A stretch of 64,000 bases of DNA from UBA3478 sp964217345. GTDB taxonomy: Bacteria; Bacteroidota; Bacteroidia; Flavobacteriales; Flavobacteriaceae. Of the stretch, positions 58,371 to 64,000 are shown piece after piece; position 1 is the stretch's first letter, and each line of letters begins with the position of its first letter. The notes under the pieces were generated by a model. The model made no database searches. It was not told where the DNA came from and worked only from the letters and a program-made list of their open reading frames with translations. The position numbers and the translations under genes were made by a program. The stretch spans positions 22,070-86,069 of the forward strand of contig CAXPJI010000013.1 of NCBI GenBank assembly GCA_964217345.1, read 5' to 3'.

Positions 58371-58400
58371 AAAAGTTACTACTTCTAATTGGTAATCAAA

Positions 58401-58901
58401 TTAGAATCCTAACTCCTTCTTAACAGAAGGTAATAGGTCTGTACCATTAGCAACCAGAAGGCTAAGCCCTGGGCTTGAATCGATTACATAATCGAATCCT
58501 TGGTCTTTAGCTACCTTATCAATAGCAGCCTTTGCTTTCTCAGAAATAGGAGCAAATAACTCTTGTTGCTTACGCTGTAATTCTTGCATCGCTGCTTGCT
58601 CTGCTGCTGCGATGTTACGCTCTGCATTCTGTAACTCATCAGCTCTAGCCTTGTTTTCTTCAGCAGTTTTACTCGCTGCCTCATTTTGATAAGCAACTAG
58701 TTTCTTTTGAAGTTCAGCTACAGAAGACTCAATGTCAGCACGGTAAGTATTTTCTAGTTTTTTAAGCTCATCTTGAGCTGCCTTCATATCTGGCATATCG
58801 CTAAGTAGTTGCTGAACATTGATATGAGCAACTTTAGATTGAGCAAAAGTAGAGGTTGTAACAGCAAAGAATGCCATTACAATAAGAATGAATTGTTTCA
58901 T
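58401..58901 (-). CDS. OmpH/Skp-family periplasmic chaperone (short paralogue)
   Basis: A 166-residue Skp-like chaperone for outer-membrane proteins. ATG 58901 gives a clean signal peptide (MKQFILIVMAFFAVTTSTFA) and is preferred over an in-frame TTG at 58919. The mature part begins KVAHINVQQLLSDMPDM and continues as a long alpha-helical coiled coil (residues 40-125) rich in Glu, Lys, Ala and Gln, then a conserved beta end (DQGFDYVIDSS). It lies directly after the long paralogue and before a terminator. Confidence 0.9.
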   Translation of the reverse strand: MKQFILIVMAFFAVTTSTFAQSKVAHINVQQLLSDMPDMKAAQDELKKLENTYRADIESSVAELQKKLVAYQNEAASKTAEENKARADELQNAERNIAAAEQAAMQELQRKQQELFAPISEKAKAAIDKVAKDQGFDYVIDSSPGLSLLVANGTDLLPSVKKELGF

Positions 58902-58915
58902 GGAATAGTTGATTT

Positions 58916-59704
58916 TCAATTAATTGTGTCTTTACGTTTTTCTTCTATTTGTTTTTGACGCTCTGCACGAGTTTTGAGCACAGCTTCGCGTTTGCTAATA
59001 TAGGCCTTTCTTCGCTCCTCACGTTCTTTTTCTAATCGTGATAGTGCAGCTTTTTTCTCTTCTTCTTTAGACTGCTGTGCCTTGTTAAGGTCTTCGGTAA
59101 TCGTTTGACGCTTTTCTTCGATCTCACTAACCATTTCTTGAACTTCAGATTCTTCAGGCATACCAATCACTCGAACCTTAGAATCAGCCTCTAATTTTCG
59201 AATAACCAAATCACTTATATCAAATTGATTATCAAAATAGAGCATAACCAGATCTGTGGACTTATCGAAGATCATATCAAAATTTCTCGCTTCCGCAATC
59301 TCCTGAACCGCAGCATAAATCAAATCCTGAATAGGTCTTACTATGGTCACTTCGGTGGCTATCAGATCTCCATCAGGACCAAATCGATCTAACTCATACT
59401 GAAGTAGGGCTTTACTCAATTGGCTTATTTCTATTTCTCGCTGTTCGATAATAGATAAGGGTAAAAAATCCCTCTGAGCACTCAACTCATCTTGTTTAGC
59501 TTTAAGCGCTATTCTTCGTCGCTCTATCTCTGTATTCCAAGCTTCAATTTTCCCAGACAACTCTGCTCGCATTTCTGCATAAGAAGCTACTTTGGACAAA
59601 ATATAATCGGTATCGATAAATCCAACACGAGTAGCACGTTGACCCCAACTGACTTGAGTCAAGAGGCCCATCAATACTACCGTTAGAATTTGTCGTGCTT
59701 TCAT
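58916..59704 (-). CDS. OmpH/Skp-family periplasmic chaperone (long paralogue)
   Basis: A 262-residue OmpH-family protein. The start ATG at 59704 overlaps the bamA stop (TAATG) and gives a signal peptide (ILTVVLMGLLTQVSWG). The OmpH core (RVGFIDTDYILSKVASY; coiled coil 45-110; FDMIFDKSTDLVMLY near 165) is followed by an extra basic helical extension of about 65 residues rich in Glu, Lys and Arg. This long plus short pairing behind bamA is common in Bacteroidota. It should deliver unfolded outer-membrane proteins to the Bam complex. Confidence 0.9.
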   Translation of the reverse strand: MKARQILTVVLMGLLTQVSWGQRATRVGFIDTDYILSKVASYAEMRAELSGKIEAWNTEIERRRIALKAKQDELSAQRDFLPLSIIEQREIEISQLSKALLQYELDRFGPDGDLIATEVTIVRPIQDLIYAAVQEIAEARNFDMIFDKSTDLVMLYFDNQFDISDLVIRKLEADSKVRVIGMPEESEVQEMVSEIEEKRQTITEDLNKAQQSKEEEKKAALSRLEKEREERRKAYISKREAVLKTRAERQKQIEEKRKDTIN

Positions 59705-62328
59705 TAGAATTGCTGACCGATAATAAAGTGTGTTTGCCATCCGCTAGGACCAAAAGCTCCAGGCGTGTTGTCGCTATCGAATCCGTATCCGAAGTCAATA
59801 CCCAATAAACCAAATGCAGGCATGAAGATTCTCACTCCAAATCCTGCAGAACGCTTCATATTGAAGGGATCGTAAGTGTTGAAGCCGTTGAAAGCATTAC
59901 CCGCCTCTAAAAAGGCTAACGTAAATACCGAAGCCGTAGGTTTAAGGGTTAACGGATAACGAAGCTCTAACGAAAATTTATTGTAGATCGCACCACCATC
60001 TTGTTCTTGTCGACCTGTAATCGGATTTAGAGTGTAAGGCGTGATCGAGCTGTTTTCATACCCTCTTAACTGTATATTTTCACGACCGTCAAGGGTAAAG
60101 TTTCCTAAACCGTCACCACCCACATAAAATCGCTCAAAAGGAACGATGCCAATATCATTATTGTAAGCACCTAAGAATCCGAACTCTGCGTTGGTTCGAA
60201 GTACTAACTTATCAACGATTCTGGTATACCAATCTCCTTTAAATTTAACCTTATAGAACTCTAATAACTTAAATCGCTCTTCTTCTAAAGCCTCTAAATC
60301 TCTACTTAGTTCAGCCGAATTCACTCCATTGACACCTTCAGCCAATAACTCTTCGGTTACTGAATTAATCTCAGCTCGAAGGCCTGCATAATCCTTCTTA
60401 GAAATAGCGGAGAATGGTGGAGTTACTCGAATTGACATTTCGAAATTAGACCCAGTTAGGGGAAAAATTCGACTAGGCCCTTGTGAGCTTCTAGAAAGAC
60501 CAAAACTGTAAGAGAATGAGTTAGAGGATCCATTTCCAAAGTTGAAAAGTCCGTTGTTATAATTCTGAAAGTTATAATTCTGAAAGCTTAGCGCATGCGA
60601 AAGCACGAAGAAATCGTCAGGCCATTGAACCCGTTTAGACAAACCTGCAGAAATACCGGCAATACCAAACCCTCTTGATTTATCTACATCGAAACGCCCA
60701 TTTCTAAATTGAGCAGCAAATTGTTGCGTTTTTTGAAGCGACATGTTAAAGCGAACTGGCTTCTTACCGCCTAACCAAGGTTCAGCAAAGTTTAAGCTGT
60801 ACACTCTAAAGGTTCGGCTCGCCTGCAATCTAAGTGCAAAGGTCTGACCATCTCCCATTGGTACAGGTGTATAAGCCTCTTTATTAAAGAGATTACGCAT
60901 TGAGAAGTTGTTGAACGAAAGCCCAAGTGTTCCAATGAATCCCCCTCCACCAACACCACCTTGCAGTTCAATTTGAGAAGAACCTGCCTCAACAAGATCA
61001 TATTTTAAATCAACCGTACCAGAATTGGGATCAGGGTTTACCACATCTGGAGAGATTTGTTCGGGATCAAAGAACCCTAACTGACCTAATTCTCGAATGG
61101 TTCTTATGATATTGTCCTTGCTATACTGTTGCCCCGGTTTTGTTCTAATTTCACGATAGATCACATGGTCGTTAGTCTTGTCATTTCCAAAAACGTCTAC
61201 GTGATTGATAAAAGTTTCCTTTCCTTCAATAATTCGAATTTCAAAATCAATCGTATCACGTTGAGCCGATACTTCGACCGGATTAATACTTGAAAATAGA
61301 TATCCGTTGTTTTGATAAAGATTGGTTAAATCTTCTGCATCCGGTTTTGAATTATCGGCAATACGCTTTTTGAGCTGAACACCGTTGTAGGTGTCCCCCT
61401 TTTTTATCCCTAGAACAGAAGCAAGGCTCTTGTCGTCATAAACCGTATTTCCTACGAAGTCAATATCTCCGAAATAGTATTTATTTCCCTCGACAAGCTC
61501 TATTTGTAGCCCAATAGTTTCATCATCGATAGTGTAGGTAGAGTCACTAACAATTCTAGCATCTCGATAACCTCTTTCAGCATAAGCATCACGTAGATTC
61601 ACTAAATCTTCTTCGAAGTCATCCTCAATGTATTTCGACTTCTTCCAAAAACGATAAATCTTCTTTTTCTTAGTGCTTTTGAGTGCCTTCTCGAGCACTG
61701 AGGTGTTCAGTTTTTCGGCACCTTTAAAAGAGATTTCACCAATCTTTACCTTCTTACCCTTCTTGAGATTAACAATTAAATCTTGAGTATTTACACCTGA
61801 GGTATCCGCAGCGGTAGCAATAAAGGTCTTCGCATTGAGATACCCCTTTTCTTTGTATTTATTTTCAAGAAAGTTAATCGTATTAGCAATTAGACTTTCT
61901 GTAATTTTCTTTCCCTTTTTAAGATCAGTATCCTCTATAATACTTTCTGTTTTCCCCTTTTTAATTCCATAAAAAGTAACCTCATCAAGAGTAGGTCGCT
62001 CTTTGATACTTAGTTCTAAAAAAATAGAATCGTTTCGAACATCAGTATAATACAGCGCTACGTCACTAAATAATTCGAGATTCCAAAGTTTTTTGATACT
62101 GGCAGATACTTCTTCACTAGGGAGAGTGATGAATTGTCCTTCTCTAAAACCAGCAAACGTTTTAACGGTTTGCTCGTTGTAACTCTGAAGGCCAGTGACC
62201 TCAACCTTACCAATAATATATGTTTTTTTTGCTGGGGTAGAATTTGCTTCTTGGGCGTTTACCCAACCTCCCATTGCCAATAACAAGACAATAACCAGTA
62301 GTAACCGATTATTTTGTAGCTTTTTCAA
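59704..62328 (-). CDS. bamA: Outer-membrane protein assembly factor BamA
   Basis: An 874-residue Omp85 protein that inserts barrel proteins into the outer membrane. I start it at TTG 62328, which yields a normal signal peptide (LLLVIVLLLAMGGWVNA). An ATG at 62376 would add 16 charged residues and overlap uppS by 68 bases. Five POTRA-type repeats fill about residues 35-430, each with a G-aromatic turn such as YKEKGYLNAKTF. The barrel follows with FERFYVGGDGLGNFTLDG and ends QTHFIIGQQF, a terminal aromatic. An unusual charged insertion (residues about 660-700) sits in the barrel. Confidence 0.93.
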   Translation of the reverse strand: MKKLQNNRLLLVIVLLLAMGGWVNAQEANSTPAKKTYIIGKVEVTGLQSYNEQTVKTFAGFREGQFITLPSEEVSASIKKLWNLELFSDVALYYTDVRNDSIFLELSIKERPTLDEVTFYGIKKGKTESIIEDTDLKKGKKITESLIANTINFLENKYKEKGYLNAKTFIATAADTSGVNTQDLIVNLKKGKKVKIGEISFKGAEKLNTSVLEKALKSTKKKKIYRFWKKSKYIEDDFEEDLVNLRDAYAERGYRDARIVSDSTYTIDDETIGLQIELVEGNKYYFGDIDFVGNTVYDDKSLASVLGIKKGDTYNGVQLKKRIADNSKPDAEDLTNLYQNNGYLFSSINPVEVSAQRDTIDFEIRIIEGKETFINHVDVFGNDKTNDHVIYREIRTKPGQQYSKDNIIRTIRELGQLGFFDPEQISPDVVNPDPNSGTVDLKYDLVEAGSSQIELQGGVGGGGFIGTLGLSFNNFSMRNLFNKEAYTPVPMGDGQTFALRLQASRTFRVYSLNFAEPWLGGKKPVRFNMSLQKTQQFAAQFRNGRFDVDKSRGFGIAGISAGLSKRVQWPDDFFVLSHALSFQNYNFQNYNNGLFNFGNGSSNSFSYSFGLSRSSQGPSRIFPLTGSNFEMSIRVTPPFSAISKKDYAGLRAEINSVTEELLAEGVNGVNSAELSRDLEALEEERFKLLEFYKVKFKGDWYTRIVDKLVLRTNAEFGFLGAYNNDIGIVPFERFYVGGDGLGNFTLDGRENIQLRGYENSSITPYTLNPITGRQEQDGGAIYNKFSLELRYPLTLKPTASVFTLAFLEAGNAFNGFNTYDPFNMKRSAGFGVRIFMPAFGLLGIDFGYGFDSDNTPGAFGPSGWQTHFIIGQQF

Positions 62329-63055
62329 GCTGCTCACTAGTCTTTCCAAATCTTCGTTCTCTTTGTTTATAATCAACTAAGGCCTTCTCCAAATGGGCTT
62401 CGGTGAAATCTGGCCAATGGGTTTCGGTAAAATACAATTCAGCATAAGCCATTTGCCACAAGAGGAAATTGCTTATGCGTTTTTCTCCACTAGTTCTGAT
62501 CAATAAGTCGACCGGTGGACAATCTGCGGTGTAAAGATGCTCATTTAACATTGACTCATCGACATCTTCAGGTCGAATTAAGCCATTTTTAACTTTTTCA
62601 GCGATCTCGCGGGTAGCAGCAGTGATCTCTTCACGGCCACCATAACTTAATGCCAGCGTTAAAGTCATCCCTGTATTTGATGCCGTCTGCGCAACTACAC
62701 TCAAAAGTGCCTCAGCGATTGAAGCGGGTAATCGATCTAGATTACCAATAGTTCGTAAGCGAATATTATTCTCCTGCATCGTGGCCAGTTCAGACTTCAA
62801 TGCTTTAAGAAGAATACGCATGAGGATATCAACCTCCTGTTTTGGTCTTAACCAATTCTCTGTTGAGAAAGCGTATAAGGTTAAAAAATCAATTCCTCGC
62901 TTAGCACAGGCTTCTCCGATAACTCGAACAGATTTAAAACCAGATTCATGCCCAAACGCCCGCGGCATTCCTTTCGCTTTTGCCCAACGACCGTTACCAT
63001 CCATGATGATAGCAAGGTGTTTCGGGCCTAAGTGCTCGGTTTTATTCTCAATCAT
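62309..63055 (-). CDS. uppS: Isoprenyl transferase (undecaprenyl diphosphate synthase)
   Basis: A 248-residue cis-prenyltransferase that makes the undecaprenyl carrier for peptidoglycan and other wall polymers. Motifs are IIMDGNGRWAKAKGMPRAFG (residues 15-34, catalytic Asp), TLYAFSTENWLRP near 60, LSYGGREEI near 147, and the C-terminal LLIRTSGEKRISNFLLWQMA near 183. It shares a compact operon with nadK, the DUF6089-like gene and bamA. Its end overlaps bamA by 20 bases. Confidence 0.97.
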   Translation of the reverse strand: MIENKTEHLGPKHLAIIMDGNGRWAKAKGMPRAFGHESGFKSVRVIGEACAKRGIDFLTLYAFSTENWLRPKQEVDILMRILLKALKSELATMQENNIRLRTIGNLDRLPASIAEALLSVVAQTASNTGMTLTLALSYGGREEITAATREIAEKVKNGLIRPEDVDESMLNEHLYTADCPPVDLLIRTSGEKRISNFLLWQMAYAELYFTETHWPDFTEAHLEKALVDYKQRERRFGKTSEQLEKATK

Positions 63056-63069
63056 TTTAATTGGGTAGG

Positions 63070-63714
63070 CTAAAATTTGGGGCCAAAGGTATAGGTTATT
63101 GTTAAATTAGGAAACAGATACCAATCGTTCCCAGGGCGATCATAATATGTAGCTATGCTAGTTGCTGGTTCTGGAAGTCGATCGTAGTCATCCGAGAATA
63201 GGTATCCGGCAGCAATTTCAGCTGAAACAACTAGCATTGGGAAGGCTCTAAATTTAGCGCCAAATCCTCCCATTGCACCTAATCTTGCCTTCGAAATAAG
63301 ATCCCAGTTTCGTGTAGGTTTAAAATCTCCAAACTGATAAGTTCCTCCTAACATAGCGTAGGTAGTAAATTGTCTCCGCCCGTCGTAAACATTAAAGTCG
63401 CTAAAATGATATTCAAGTCCAAGAGCGGCACGTGTTGATTTATAAACCTCCCAAACCGGAGTATCAGAAACTTGATCGGTGTAGTAATAAGTGGGTGCGA
63501 AGCTTGCCCGAATCGCCAATCGATAGGGTAAATTATACCTAGCTACTAAAGCTACAGATGTTTTCGGGTTATAATTATCTATAGGTGTATCACCCACAGC
63601 GATCACTCCATGCAGAGCAGTTCCAATTTCAAGGGCTCCTAAATCTTGGGCTTTTAGGCTCGTTACAACTAAACTAAGAACAGCGGTTAGGGCAATCTTA
63701 AGTCTCCAATTCAT
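63070..63714 (-). CDS. DUF6089-like outer-membrane beta-barrel protein
   Basis: A 214-residue protein with a signal peptide (IALTAVLSLVVTSLKA) and then alternating strands typical of a small outer-membrane barrel, ending in a Phe (TYTFGPKF). The segment ALGLEYHFSDFNVYDGR near residue 98 resembles DUF6089 proteins, which usually lie between nadK and uppS in Bacteroidota, as here. ATG 63714 is taken over a TTG two codons upstream because it gives the better signal peptide. No biochemical function is known to me. Confidence 0.75.
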   Translation of the reverse strand: MNWRLKIALTAVLSLVVTSLKAQDLGALEIGTALHGVIAVGDTPIDNYNPKTSVALVARYNLPYRLAIRASFAPTYYYTDQVSDTPVWEVYKSTRAALGLEYHFSDFNVYDGRRQFTTYAMLGGTYQFGDFKPTRNWDLISKARLGAMGGFGAKFRAFPMLVVSAEIAAGYLFSDDYDRLPEPATSIATYYDRPGNDWYLFPNLTITYTFGPKF

Positions 63715-63716
63715 AA

Positions 63717-64000
63717 TCAATTTCTTTTATCCTCTCCCCAAAGGAGCTTTTCTCTTAGGGTTTGAAAAAAATGGTCCTCTTCAAAAACGACCAACTTTAA
63801 TACAAATGGCGCTTTTCGAATACATAACTCTTGTCCATTATCCACAGTACTAATTCTAGAATCTAGAGAAACTAAGTGTTGTGGTTCCCGAGAATCTACC
63901 TTCAATCGAATTTCAGTACGATCTTCAATAATTAGAGGCCTTGCATTTAAATGATGTGGTGCTACCGGAGTAACCACTAACGATGATGAATGTGGCGAAA
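63717..64000 (-). CDS. nadK: NAD kinase, C-terminal part (gene continues beyond the window)
   Basis: The frame is open to the window end, so the 5' part is missing. About 93 residues remain. VVTPVAPHHLNARPLII near the beginning is a strong NAD-kinase motif, and the end (LREKLLWGEDKRN) matches Bacteroidota NAD kinases. The enzyme phosphorylates NAD to NADP. The TGA ends 2 bases before the ATG of the next gene, so it belongs to the operon that runs to murI. Confidence 0.9.
   Translation of the reverse strand, partial: SPHSSSLVVTPVAPHHLNARPLIIEDRTEIRLKVDSREPQHLVSLDSRISTVDNGQELCIRKAPFVLKLVVFEEDHFFQTLREKLLWGEDKRN

Noticed and set aside
1..64000. CRISPR arrays, insertion sequences or rRNA genes
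   Set aside because: No regularly spaced repeats with variable spacers, no transposase and no rRNA sequence were seen.

Overview
This window is chromosomal DNA of a Bacteroidota bacterium, most likely order Flavobacteriales. Evidence: a GldC gliding gene, a TamL lipoprotein variant of the BamA/TamA family, a probable PorT fragment, a short primary sigma factor without region 1.1, almost no Shine-Dalgarno sequences, many TAnnTTTG -7 boxes, and flavobacterial gene orders throughout. I cannot name a genus.

Layout. Positions 1-11.4 kb (mostly + strand) hold a housekeeping block: a porT-like fragment, a TrmH-type RNA methylase on the - strand, tamL, fbaA, accD, rpsO, pnp, rpoD, rpe, a YpdA-type reductase and yqeY. 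Positions 11.43-14.19 kb hold a 2.7-kb element bounded by a 60-bp direct repeat of tRNA-Arg(TCG). Its left copy is a truncated tRNA and its right copy an intact one. Both ends carry the same tandem 8-mer pair, and no integrase is encoded. Inside are unrecognised small genes, a ribbon-helix-helix protein and a roughly 0.5-kb tract of apparent RNA structure (two H-type pseudoknots and several hairpins). A TonB-dependent receptor follows (14.3-16.6 kb).

Positions 16.6-31.8 kb (- strand) hold a compact division and cell-wall cluster in the order mraZ, rsmH, ftsL, ftsI, murE, mraY, murD, ftsW, murG, murC, ftsQ, ftsA, ftsZ. Four GTGK boxes at an exact 10-bp period, upstream of mraZ, look like a MraZ operator. 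mraY carries a one-base frameshift near its 3' end. Positions 31.9-34.5 kb hold a hydrolase, engB, gldC and nadE. Positions 34.5-46.6 kb (- strand) hold dnaG, a polyprenyl synthase, rlmN, queA and an aromatic amino-acid operon (pheA, aminotransferase, tyrA, DAHP synthase/chorismate mutase, rsgA, dtd, mazG-like, aroA). A 20-residue Phe/Tyr-rich leader peptide and a complete attenuator precede pheA.

Positions 46.7-57.6 kb hold metK under a SAM-II riboswitch, a deoxynucleoside kinase, a membrane pyrophosphatase, pdhB, etfBA, a bifunctional nuclease, a nucleoside transporter, thyA and folA. Positions 57.6-64 kb (- strand) hold the envelope operon nadK (partial), DUF6089-like, uppS, bamA, two ompH genes and murI. 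A strong terminator lies directly against the murI start codon.

The most interesting signals are the aromatic attenuator, the integrase-less tRNA-flanked element with its structured RNA tract, the mraZ operator, the mraY frameshift, and the loss of zinc ligands in both AccD and DnaG.
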